Positions 32,028-42,121 of a stretch of 64,000 nucleotides of DNA are shown piece by piece (the first letter of the stretch is position 1; every line of letters starts with the position of its first letter). Source of the DNA: Microbotryum silenes-acaulis (taxonomy: Eukaryota > Basidiomycota > Microbotryomycetes > Microbotryales > Microbotryaceae); contig QPFY01000005.1 in the NCBI GenBank assembly GCA_003665825.1, positions 1,664,542 to 1,728,541 of the forward strand, read 5' to 3'. The position numbers and the translations under genes are program-made. The notes under the pieces were generated by a model. It was not told the DNA's origin, made no database searches, and was given only the letters and a program-made list of their open reading frames with translations.

Positions 32028-34307
32028 AGCAATAGCTTCCGGTCCAGCGACAGCGACGACGGCGTCATCCGCGAACGCCAAATTGGTGATGCATCGAGTC
32101 TGCGGACGAGGAGCCAGCTCCGGAAGAGTGATAGTCAGCGCAATGTTGCGTCGACTGAGAGGATCAAGGAAGGGTTGGAATACCACATCCCAGACAGAAG
32201 AAGAGAGAGGATCGCCCTGGCCAAGACCGCACAGGAGTCGCACCGTCTCGGTAAGGAAACCGTTGACAATGTACCGCGCTGTGGACGTCTTGCCGTTGTA
32301 GAGCATCCGCAAGATGCGCTGGAAAGATTCCAGCGCGCCGAGAGCCTCAAACACCGCAAAGACCCAATCGTGCTCGACCATGTCGTAAGCCGAGCTCTGA
32401 TCCAGGGAGAGGAGCGCTGCTGTCGGGAACTCTGCCCCACGACCCCTAATCTCGTCGATCAGGAGCCTCAGATGCAAAGCCGCGTCCGCTGGTCTTCGCC
32501 CCTTGACGAACCCATGCTGTCCGGCCGGAAGAACATCGGGGAGGATCCGGTTCAGACGAGCCACGTAGACCTTGGTGAAGATCTTGTAGTCGCATTCCCG
32601 CAAGGTGATCGGACGATACGATTTGAGGTCGCACCGCGCTGCACCAGGTTTGTTGTGTTTGAACAAGAGGCGCACATTCGCCTGGCTCTGTTGTGGAGTA
32701 AGGGAGCCTCGAGTAATCAGCTCGTTGTAGGCTCGAGTCAAGAGAGGGGCCCAAAGCAAGGGGCAGGCTCGATACATCTCATAGGGGACCCCTGAAGGAC
32801 CCGGAGATCGACCTTCGTGCGTGGTTCGAATCGCTGCGAGCACCTCGGCCTCGCTGATGGGCTCGGCAAGAATGTCGACGTGCGAATTCGAGAAGCGCCG
32901 AAGGAAGCGAGCGTCGGAAAGCGGGTCGTCACAAGGTCTTGCTGATCTGATGGGTCCCAAGAGCTCATCCCGCATCGTCACGACCTGTTCCGGATCCTTC
33001 GCTTCGACAAGGTAGTGCTGCTGGAAATGAGAATGGGTGTGCTCGAGCGCGCGCTCAATGTCAGTGGTGAGCTCGCCATCAGCGAGCCGGATACTCTGAA
33101 ACTTCACATCCCGGGACCGAGCAGCCAGTTTGGCATGAACCGGACGACTGAGACGTTCCTCGGATGCAATCTCGGGAACGTGCGCCCTGATCCGGGACTG
33201 CCTTGCTCGCTCGTTCACAAGTTTGGTGAGAGCGTCGTGGGTGTTCGTCCAGTCGATGATGTCAAAGGGACTCAGCACCCGACGAGACTCAATGTCCTGC
33301 AGTCGAGATACCAGCATCATCTCGAGGGCGTTGCGCTCCCGAAACAGACGCCGAGACAGCTCGAGAGCTTGGACCCGAGACTCCGAGAGTACGCGCTGAA
33401 GGTCCGCGACCGGATCCCCAGACGGTGCTTGCTCAAGGAGAGGAGTGACGAACTCCTTAAACTCGGTGTGTTTGAAGGTCGACGAGTTGATGCGGGTCAG
33501 AAAATGAGCCGCCTGGGGAAGGCAGAGCTCCGCTTCGACCTCGGCACCACTTGCGCGCAGCCTAAATGTGACCGTAACCGGTCGATGATCCGACATGGAT
33601 CGAGAGATATTGTACAGAGTGGAAGCAGAAACAATCCGTCGCTCGTGTCGCCGCTGCACCAGAACAAAGTCGATGCGCGCGCGCGAAATGAGCCGGCCGT
33701 CCTTGCTGAGATGCGGGCGCGTGGTCGCCGGCGACAGTGGGTGCATGAGCCGAATGGCATCCGTGTACGCCCCGTCGAGCCGAGACATAAGCGCGGGCCA
33801 GTGGTGGGTGTTCGGGCGGTCCACCTGTCGCACTCGATCCACCGCGGGGATAGGGCAGTCGTTGAGATCGCCCGCGATGACCCGAATGTGAGAGGAGACG
33901 GTCGCCCGAAAGTGAAGGGAGGTGAAGAAGAGGAGGCGCTCGGCGGGTTGAACCGGAGCGTAGATATTGTTGAGTTCGACGACGTCCGTCGAACCCCGCA
34001 CATCGAAGGTGGTCACGAGTAAGCGCCCGCCAAGAGACTGACGCGTGCGACAATGACCACCGAGAAGAGGAGAAGAGCTTGGAATCAAAGTGAGGCAGTG
34101 TTGAGAAAAGTAGGCCTCGCCCTGGTGGGACTGGGCGTACTCGTGGCGTATGTGAGATTGTCGTGATTTAGGAACATTGTGTTCCTGGAGAAGGATAGCA
34201 GAAGGGGGAGGTGTGAGCGAAGTGAGATACGAAAGAAGCAGACAACGTCGTTCAGGGGTATTGAAGCCCCTGTTGACGTTCCAGGTCATGATGATGAACT
34301 CAATCAT
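31989..34307 (-). CDS. LINE-A#1 ORF2 proximal part: EEP endonuclease and reverse transcriptase
   Basis: It starts MIEFIIMTWNVNRGF at the ATG sharing a base with the ORF1 stop. Endonuclease: TWNVNRG, LLQEHNV, VIAGDLNDCP, RIDFVLVQRR and SDHRPVTV, giving the metal-binding and catalytic Asn, Glu, Asp and His. Reverse transcriptase: [66 protein letters not shown] and the active site [14 protein letters not shown]. It runs to a stop at 31,989 through a shifted tail ([10 protein letters not shown]); the true frame leaves at about 32,028. Confidence 0.93.
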   Translation of the reverse strand: MIEFIIMTWNVNRGFNTPERRCLLLSYLTSLTPPPSAILLQEHNVPKSRQSHIRHEYAQSHQGEAYFSQHCLTLIPSSSPLLGGHCRTRQSLGGRLLVTTFDVRGSTDVVELNNIYAPVQPAERLLFFTSLHFRATVSSHIRVIAGDLNDCPIPAVDRVRQVDRPNTHHWPALMSRLDGAYTDAIRLMHPLSPATTRPHLSKDGRLISRARIDFVLVQRRHERRIVSASTLYNISRSMSDHRPVTVTFRLRASGAEVEAELCLPQAAHFLTRINSSTFKHTEFKEFVTPLLEQAPSGDPVADLQRVLSESRVQALELSRRLFRERNALEMMLVSRLQDIESRRVLSPFDIIDWTNTHDALTKLVNERARQSRIRAHVPEIASEERLSRPVHAKLAARSRDVKFQSIRLADGELTTDIERALEHTHSHFQQHYLVEAKDPEQVVTMRDELLGPIRSARPCDDPLSDARFLRRFSNSHVDILAEPISEAEVLAAIRTTHEGRSPGPSGVPYEMYRACPLLWAPLLTRAYNELITRGSLTPQQSQANVRLLFKHNKPGAARCDLKSYRPITLRECDYKIFTKVYVARLNRILPDVLPAGQHGFVKGRRPADAALHLRLLIDEIRGRGAEFPTAALLSLDQSSAYDMVEHDWVFAVFEALGALESFQRILRMLYNGKTSTARYIVNGFLTETVRLLCGLGQGDPLSSSVWDVVFQPFLDPLSRRNIALTITLPELAPRPQTRCITNLAFADDAVVAVAGPEAIASLGIGDSRRTAV

Positions 34308-36301
34308 TACGATCGCGCCTTCGTTGCAGCAGCAGCTCCCTTGATGGACAACATAGGTCCGAATGTGGGTGAGGGGAGCGGGTCCGCAGCAGTTGATTCG
34401 TTCCAGTCCGATGTGCGCGCGATGCTGGTGAGACGCTGGATACGCTCGGACCGGCGAAGACCCTGGGAACTTCCTTCGTCCACCTCCTGCTTGGGCTCGG
34501 GCTCGGGATCAAACACTGGACCTGGAGACGGCAAAGGCATCCAACCGGTCACAGACGGGGTGCGGTCCAACTCGGTGATCTCATCGTATAGACCAGCATC
34601 CTGTTTGCGCTCGCGATCCGACACACGATTCATCCAGTCGTCGGGAAGGCCGTCCATATCAAGCTGATGGTGACTGGCCGATCGGGAGCGCGTCAGCTCA
34701 GGGGTATGCTCAGGAGTCGTCGAAACAATCTCAGGCACAGACCCCGTCTCGGCCGACTGCGATTCCCCTTCTTCCGCGTCACTCGTCTCCGTGTGTTCCC
34801 CCTGGTTCCCCTCCGCTCCGCGGTCCTGCAGATCCGACAGATCCGAAGGCTCCAGCGGCGGCACCTCCTGCTGTTGTTCCAGCTGTGCCTCGACTACGCT
34901 CATCGCGTCCTCGTCGTCCTCGAGGGCCTGAGCGGGCTCCTCCTGCGCCTCCTCGGCTACGTCGCCGGCCAGACTTGCGAATGGGTTTGCGGCGACGATG
35001 AAACCGCGAGGGGCGGATGCTATGGGTGTAGAGCTTTGTGAACGAGTAGGGTAGACTCGTGGTGAGTTGTTAGTGTCCCTTGTGGGAGATGCGTTCTTCT
35101 TTGAACGCTTGGACGCGACAGGAGACATTGGGGGAGAGGGAGAGGCTACATCACCTCTGCGTTGTTTTTGGGGGGTCGAGGTTTGCTCGATGTTGCTTTG
35201 GGGCTCGGCCTGGGGCCTTTGGTTGTTGTTGTTTTTCTGGGAGGCCTGCTGACGCTGGACCGGCTTTTGAACGCAGTTGTCGGAGTGGCCTACAAAGCCG
35301 CATCGGCGGCACGAGGCTTCGGCCTCGTAGTCGTGGCGAAGGGGCGTGAGTGTTGCGAGTCGTCCCCGAAGGTCGATCCTCGTCGGTAGAACCTGCCTAA
35401 GTTGAGCACCGTTGTTCTTGAACAGGTCGTCGTCGTCGAACTGGACGATGGCCGCGTAGTTTCCTCGAGCGACGAGGTACGAGCCTTGAACGACCGTTAG
35501 AGGCTGCTGGAGTTGGAGCAAGTCGCACTTGTGGCCGTCCCCGGTAAGCTTGGCGACGACGCCTTGCAGTTTGTTCCAGAGGTCGTCGTTCGTGTATTCG
35601 GCCTCAGGACTGATAATGAAACGCAGTTCGACGACATTTTTGACGAACGCCAAGCGCTTGCGGACTTGGGCAAAGGAGCGTTTCCACTCGATCTTGGTCG
35701 CCGCGTCGTGGACTTGGTCGAGCGCCGCTGCGCTAGCGCAGCGCACCACGAACTTGAACCGGGTGTTACCGCTTTGGATGATCGATTCCGGTGCGACTCC
35801 ATGGATGATTGGAGCGTATTTCTGGAGCTCGGGCGGGAGGACAACTCCTGCGGGCAGGTTAAAACACAACGACGTGTCGGGCGACAGGGTACGGAGCACC
35901 TTCGAGTACAACTCGGACTTCTCGCGTTCGGTGGCCACGCCGGTGTGTTCGAACGTGACTTCCAGAACGGCACCAGACGTGTCGGTAATTGGTTTCGTTG
36001 CATTGAGTGCGCTGAAGCGCAGGGAGGTGGCCCGGTCCTTGCCGAAGCCGAGTGCGTCTTTGAGCACAAGGATGCGGGTGCCCTGGCGTGTGCCATCTTC
36101 GACACTGATCATCTTCAGGATTCTCGCGACATCCTCTTTCCTCTTCTTTTCTTCATCACGCTTTTCCTGGTACAGCGCTAGGCCGGGGTTCGCTGGTCCC
36201 TCGGCGGCATCGGCTTCCGCCCCCGCGTCACCACGTGGTTGTCCCGTCGCTGCCGGCTCCGGAGGGCCGCGGCCCGGATCAGGCGGTGCCTGGTCGGACA
36301 T
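34307..36301 (-). CDS. LINE-A#1 ORF1 protein (nucleic-acid-binding, gag-like)
   Basis: I take the start at MSDQAPPDPGRGPP (36,299-36,301), inside LINE sequence; an earlier in-frame ATG lies in the flanking LTR. The protein has about 664 residues: Pro/Ala-rich N-terminus, a charged segment (YQEKRDEEKKRKEDVARIL) and a central domain that binds nucleic acid in this class. Then comes one knuckle with shortened spacing (CRRCGFVGHSDNC, C-x2-C-x4-H-x3-C), followed by a long Q/S/E-rich disordered tail. The stop TAA overlaps the ORF2 ATG (TAATG), an arrangement known from the SART1 LINE, where ORF2 is made by termination-reinitiation. Confidence 0.85.
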   Translation of the reverse strand: MSDQAPPDPGRGPPEPAATGQPRGDAGAEADAAEGPANPGLALYQEKRDEEKKRKEDVARILKMISVEDGTRQGTRILVLKDALGFGKDRATSLRFSALNATKPITDTSGAVLEVTFEHTGVATEREKSELYSKVLRTLSPDTSLCFNLPAGVVLPPELQKYAPIIHGVAPESIIQSGNTRFKFVVRCASAAALDQVHDAATKIEWKRSFAQVRKRLAFVKNVVELRFIISPEAEYTNDDLWNKLQGVVAKLTGDGHKCDLLQLQQPLTVVQGSYLVARGNYAAIVQFDDDDLFKNNGAQLRQVLPTRIDLRGRLATLTPLRHDYEAEASCRRCGFVGHSDNCVQKPVQRQQASQKNNNNQRPQAEPQSNIEQTSTPQKQRRGDVASPSPPMSPVASKRSKKNASPTRDTNNSPRVYPTRSQSSTPIASAPRGFIVAANPFASLAGDVAEEAQEEPAQALEDDEDAMSVVEAQLEQQQEVPPLEPSDLSDLQDRGAEGNQGEHTETSDAEEGESQSAETGSVPEIVSTTPEHTPELTRSRSASHHQLDMDGLPDDWMNRVSDRERKQDAGLYDEITELDRTPSVTGWMPLPSPGPVFDPEPEPKQEVDEGSSQGLRRSERIQRLTSIARTSDWNESTAADPLPSPTFGPMLSIKGAAAATKARS

Positions 36302-36924
36302 CGGGTCGATAGCTGGTGTAGCAGTTGATGTATTCGATGTATTGACGTTTGCAGAGGTAGGGTAGTGCGATTGGGATGAAAGATGAAAGATGCCCCCAAG
36401 GCTATATGTGGGTAGAGTTGACTTGACCGGATGCTTGCCTTGTTTCAAGCATCGTCGGCGTGATGGCGTAGGCGTGAGGCGCGTGGGCGCGCACTCGGTG
36501 GTCGAGGGTTCGATGCGCCCAGAGCGCAATCTTCTTTTGGTTTGTTTTATCTTTTTGTTAGCCGAGGCGCGGCTTCAGGGTTTTTACCGGTGCTCCCGCG
36601 AGCAATCCTTTTGACCCCTGAGGCGACCTCTTGGAGTGGTTGATTTGGCTGAGTCCCCTCTGTGCCTGGAGCAGTCCCTTCCTTTTGTCTTAGCACCTTC
36701 CCCCGGAGCTTGGTCCGCTCTTCTTGTTTTGTTGCCCTTCCTCTTCTTGTCGATCGTTTGGGAATTAAGTCCGTTATACTTGATTTCCTGCGAGCCTCTC
36801 GACCGACTCCCCTCCTCGGTTGATCCTCTGTCGACTGCCGCCGCAACAGCCGACGCTTCCTGAAATCCCACCCCCTCGCACCAACGCGTGTAGACGACGT
36901 CATCCCTGCGGACGTCGCCTGTCA

Positions 36925-39900
36925 TCATCCCTTCGAACTCGACCGGAGGCAGTCCTGTCATGAAGTCGATCGCCACTTGTTCCCAAGGACCGGAGGGGAT
37001 CGGCATTGGGTGCAGTCGGCCATAGGGAACTTGAGTGGACGCCTTGCCGCGGGCACAGTCTTCGCATGAACGGCAGAACTCAGCGCAATCGGCAGACATG
37101 GACGACCACCAATACAAAGGACGTATGGCGGCCAAGGTGATGCGATATCCCGCGTGCCCGACGCTCCGATGTATCTCCGAAAGCACGAGCTCGCGCAGCG
37201 ACGGGACCTTGTCGGAATCGACGACGCCGGTAGCGAGACCACGAGGCACAAACAGGGAAAGAGACTCATCTGGATGTACGCGCAAGATCCTCCCTTCCTC
37301 GGTCACCCGAAACATAGGCCATGATATCGGGTCGGTAATGATGACCTGGGCTTGCGAATCGTTGGCGTATGCTCGGATGATGGTGTCGAGGAAGAGTTGG
37401 GGCAGTGGATCAGGCGGCCGATGGACTACAGGTGCGTCGTTGACCGCATCGGCAGTGACTCCCAACAAATCGAGTTCATCAGCGTCGGCATCAACCGGAA
37501 TGGGCGGGTCGTTGGCCGGGGCCGCAGCGATAGCGTGAACTCGATTGACGACGATGGGAGGAGGAAGGGGGCCGGTAGACAAATCGACGGCGTCCATTAT
37601 GTTCTCGGCGAGGTGATGGGAACCGGGAGAGCCTGCATTGTAACCGTGTCCCCAGGGCCCGAAGGCACAATCAACAGCCGGCAACCGATCGTGCGAAGGT
37701 GAGGTGTAAGGATGTTCCTCGAGGAGGCTCTCACCGGGCGTAGTGAACTCGTGGCATTCTTCCTTCAAGAACAAATTCCCTAATTCCTGTCCATTCACGT
37801 CCTCGTCTTGCGATTCCTCCTTGAACGCGTAGTATCCGGGAGAACCTGCCTCACCATCCTGGCCTTGGGGCCCGAGGGCAAAATCAACAGGAGGCAACCG
37901 ATCGGGAGATGGTGAGGTGGGAGGACGTTCCTCGGGGAGGCTCTCACCGGGTGTAGTGAATTCGTGGCGTTCTCCATCAAAGAACATGTCCTCCAACTCA
38001 TTCTCCTTGACCTGATCCTCGTGTGAACCCTCCTTGACCTCCCACAGACGCGACAACGAATCGGCTAAGGAATTGTTTTTGCCCGCGATGAATTCGAATT
38101 CGAAGTCGAAACGGCTGAGTTCGAGACACATGCGGATGTGCCGAGGCGTCTGGCGCAGTTTTTGGGTTTTTATTGTGCGAAGGGCCTGATGGTCGGTGAC
38201 GATGACAAAGGGATAACCGATCAAGTGCTGCTCGAACGCCCGACACGCCGAGACGACAGCCAAGAACTCTTTATCAGTGACATGATAGTTGAGCTGAGCG
38301 CCGTTGAACTTAGCGGAAAAGAATCGCGTAGGAACGGCCTGCGAACGGGTGGGACCGGACGCCAGACAAGCGCCAATGCCAACCCGACTGGCATCCGTGA
38401 ACAGGTACATCTTGTGCTCGCCCGAGGTGATCTTGGCGCCGTCGATCGGTCGCAGTGTTGCTGGCACGAGGGACTTGACGGTATCGAAAGCCTGCTGTTC
38501 TCGCTCGTTCCAACGCCACGATGTCGATTGCGCCAACAACGCGGTGATTGGCTCCAAGATCGTCGAGAGGTGCGATAGGTGATCTCGCATCCAATTGACG
38601 GTGCCGAGGAAACGCTGGATGTCGCACTTGTTGCAAGGGATCGGCCACTGACGGATACGCGCCCACTTGGCGGGGTCGACTTCGATGCCGTCGTCGGAGA
38701 TGATGGTGCCCAAGGAATCCAACGACTTTGAGAACCACTCGGATTTCTTGGATCCTAAGTAGAACCGGTAGTGTCTCAAGGTCATCAGCAGGATCTCGAT
38801 GTGTCTCAAGTGCGCGCGACGGGTATCGGAATGGACGTGAACATTGTCGAAAAAGATCTTGGCGAACGAGAGACACGGTTGGAACATCGCCGAGGTCAAG
38901 AGGTTAAGGGTATTGGGCGCATTGGTGTCACCAAACTGCATGACCCGCGACATGTACGTGCCTGTCACCGTTGCGAAGCCGGTGCGATCGATGTGCTCCG
39001 GTATGACCCGAACCTGCTCAAATGCCGCGGCCACGTCGAATTTGGACCGATAGCGCGATCGAGCCACCTCGTATCGAACATTGGTCATGTCCGGGATGGG
39101 CGAAAAACGCTTGGCGGTGTTGCTGTTGCGCGCGCGGAGGTCGATCACGAAACGAGCCGTCTGGGAGTTCTTCTTCGGAATCGCAAAGACCGGAGCCGCA
39201 GAATCGATCGGACCCGAAACCCAAAATCGACCACGAGTGTACTTAGCTGAGTGTTCCGCCCACTGGCTCCGATATTTGTCGGCAAGGGGGTACACCCGGG
39301 GCTTGACCTTTTCGGTGGGATCGATCAACGGGATCTCGTGGTTAACTGGCCGGTACGGTGGGAGTCGATCCATCGGTAGCGAATCTACGAACACATCAGA
39401 AAATTTATCGAGTAAGGCAGCCAATCGTGTTCGTGCTTCGGACTCAGACAAATCCTCGAGGGCCGGATCGTCAACGACGTCGAGCATTGGGTTGTGCGGC
39501 TCGAGACCAATGATCTCGTCGTCGGGGAGCAACCCAGGGTGATTGCAGCCAAGGGCAGAACCGGATAAGATAGGTGCTACGGTGACGGCTCGATCCCATT
39601 CGTGCATACCCTGGGCGACGGGTTGCGAAGGCCCGGGGCGCGCGACGGTGAAGGCGCCCCAACCCACGAGCATGCCTGTGTCCTTAAGAAACGGCAGCCC
39701 CAAGATGGCGTCGTACGCAGTTACACGGCAAACGAAGAACGGTCGCAAACCGAGGTCAAGGGCGCTGGACAAAAAGAAGGCGGTGGCAAACACGGCACAT
39801 CGGTCGGACTTATCGTGGGTGCCGAGGCGCAAGTGCAGCGGCGCGGTCAAGCGAGCCGTCGCGAAGCTCGTGTCGGCCCGCACCACCTCCTGGTCCACCA

Positions 39901-41845
39901 AGTCCACCTCGGACCCAGAATCGATCAAACATCGCAAGACCCTTCCGGAAGGCAGCGTCCACGCGATGACGTTGCGGGCGCGCGCAATGGCTGGCTCGAC
40001 AGGTCGGTCGGGTTCGTTGATGTCGCTCAGGGATGCAGCGGACGCCAAGAGAGACACACCCGACGGTACAGGAATCTGGAGAGAGCTCACCGAAGCAGTC
40101 CTTTCCGCCTTGCGAGACGACACCACTTCCAGCCCCCAATAACGACACAAGCGCGACGCGGCATCAGCGTAAGACAAGACATCTTCCACCGCGTCAAACG
40201 CGATGTCAGCCCGGCTATCGTCGAGACGATGTCGATCTGCATCATTTGCCGGCACGGTTGGAGGCGAGCTACTTGATGAAGTCTGAACTTCAAAAGAAGA
40301 AAAGGCGACGTCTTTCGCTCGTCCAACTAGGTCTGCGGGTGGGCAAGATCGGTGCGTCACTAAGGCGGATGAGGAACTCGACGGTCGAGTCAAATCAGGC
40401 TCGAGGAGAAGGGGGAATCTCACCTGGGGGTCCTCAACGTCACCTGAGGCCGACGACCATTCGTCCTCGTCCATGTCGGCAAAGGTGATCGCTGATATTT
40501 GGACGGTCGAGGGGGATTGTCGCTCCGCTGTACAATGCTGCGAGAAATGGCCGGCTTGACCGCAATTAAAACATGCCATGCTGGCGGGTACCCCACCCGA
40601 TGCCGGCGAGAACCACGTCTTCCGATCCTTCCACAGGTGGGCCTGTTGCCATTTACCGGCGCGGTCCATCCATCGAGCTCGACGGATCTGGGTACGCTCG
40701 TCGTCGTTTGCCGTGGACGGGGCGGTGCGTGGCGTTTTCGCAATTGCTCCATAAGTCGCAGTACGAATCGGCGGGGTTGCCACTGATGTCGTGCTGGTGT
40801 CGTCGGCAATGGCGGCCCAATCGGTAACCTCATCGAGGGACGGGACAGTTCGTCCGAACCTCCCTATAGTCACAAGTGAGTTATCCCGATATTCCCGTAG
40901 CATACCGGCCCGCACTTCCCGCTTAGCCCCATCACTCAGCGATTGATAAAAGGTGGTGGCGAGTTGAAGGGCCGAGAGGCTGAAGCTGGTGTTATTGTGC
41001 ATAAACGCTCGGTACCGAGCACGCCATTCGCCCACATGGTCATAGGCACGAGACGCAGACTGACGGCACCCGTAGAAATCTTGGGACACTCGGTCGGCAA
41101 AGCCGGGATCCGGCCAACGACGTCCTACTGCTGTCATCAGTGACGTCCAGCAATGAGGTCGCTCGTCCCGGACCGCATCCGTCATCGTATCAACGGCCCA
41201 GTCGTGCGGAGACTGACGGCGCTGGGGCAATGTTGAACGAACGAATAAAGTCGCCACGAGCTGGATGACCCGGTCGGTGGTCGAAATGTCGCAAAGTAGA
41301 GACAAGTACGACTTCCCAAATGTAGTGAAAGTGACCAACCTATCCGGGTTATCCCCGGTCCAGAGCCCTTCCCGGTCGGGTAATGTCCCTCTCCAACGAG
41401 AGCTAATCACCGCCGGGGAAGGGCCGTCCCTTCGTGCGCTGTAAGATTCCCCCCCAGGGGTACGAGCAAGGGGGTCAGCGGTATTGCCTGAACGTCCCAA
41501 AAATGTGTGCGGGGGGACGTCCAGGGGGACCGATCTCACCGGCGTAAACTCCCCGGCCCGAGCTGCGGCTGGTTCAGAGAATCCGGCCCGCGCCACAGCT
41601 GGTTCAGGTGAGCTTTTCAGTAAACTCTCCACCAACTTCTCCAAGTGCTGAACGCGTTCCTCGGAGTCGATACGACGTGCTTCGGATTCCTCGAGGCGGG
41701 TTTCGAGGGATGAGAGGGCGGTGGCGGTGTGGTACGCGTGTGGTGGCGGGGACTTAGGCGGTTTCGCGCGCCCGGGGTCTTCGTCGCGGAGAGGAGCGTC
41801 TCGATCATCGGCGGCGGCGTGGGAAATGTCGCGCTCGTCGGCCAT
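36925..41845 (-). CDS. Gypsy-X copy 1 gag-pol: gag, protease, reverse transcriptase, RNase H, integrase N-terminus
   Basis: The start I choose is MADERDISHAAADDRD (41,843-41,845); the frame is also open upstream into the LTR. Gag: a coiled coil (ALSSLETRLEESEARR ... LEKLVESLL), a capsid domain, and a CCHC knuckle CFNCGQAGHFSQHC (near 40,550). Protease: CLIDSGSEVDLVD (near 39,915). Reverse transcriptase: FVIDLRARN, KFDVAAAFEQVRV, MQFGDTNAP, then KIFFDNVHVHSD where YxDD is expected, so the second catalytic aspartate is an asparagine (38,843-38,845). RNase H: MYLFTDASRVGIGAC and VTDHQALRTI. Integrase finger: IHRSVGHAGYRI ... CRSCEDCARGKA. The frame reaches PPVEFEG and resumes at 28,841. Confidence 0.93.
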
Positions 41846-42121
41846 GGCAATCTCGTGGCTCAACCGTCGGCGATTACGGGGCGAACGAAGACGAACACGA
41901 GACGGTTGGCGGAAAGGGTAGGAAGGATAAACGCGTTCGTCGTCGGACTCTGTGAAAGAAGTCGGGAAGGACAGCGACGCGTTCGTCGCGGATGAGTTCG
42001 GCAACGGAGAGGAGGCTGACGACTCAGGGTCAGAGAGTGGGTGTGAATGCTCGTCCAGGGCGGGGGACGAAGCGGTTGTAGAGGTGCGGATCGTTGTCGG
42101 CAATGCCGAACTTGAAAAAAG

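Larger units (their letters stand above)
28879..36392 (-). mobile_element. LINE-A#1, apparently full-length non-LTR retrotransposon
   Basis: In minus sense it has a 5' UTR of about 90 bases, ORF1, ORF2 overlapping by one base (TAATG), a 3' UTR of nearly 1.4 kb and a 12-base A tail (T run at 28,879-28,890). It has an EEP (APE-like) endonuclease, reverse transcriptase and a C-terminal zinc knuckle and no visible RNase H, as in many LINE clades. It interrupts a gypsy LTR at the same spot as LINE-A#2. Confidence 0.93.
28847..36924 (+). repeat. Solo Gypsy-X LTR inserted in the gypsy integrase, itself split by LINE-A#1
   Basis: The LTR pieces are 28,847-28,878 (TGTCAGGATGACAGC ... GGAAGCC) and 36,393-36,924 (CCCCCAAGGCTATATG ... 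CGCCTGTCA). The 5-base duplication TCATC (28,842-28,846 and 36,925-36,929) proves integration as an LTR element, later reduced to one LTR. Its orientation is opposite to the host gypsy. Confidence 0.93.

Noticed and set aside
34307..36529. LINE-A ORF1 starting at an ATG at 36,527-36,529
   Set aside because: That ATG is in the flanking gypsy LTR, outside the LINE; the internal ATG at 36,299-36,301 is the plausible start.
40280..40300. Possible introns or host exons inside the gypsy region
   Set aside because: The gypsy frame is continuous without any splicing, so no intron is needed.
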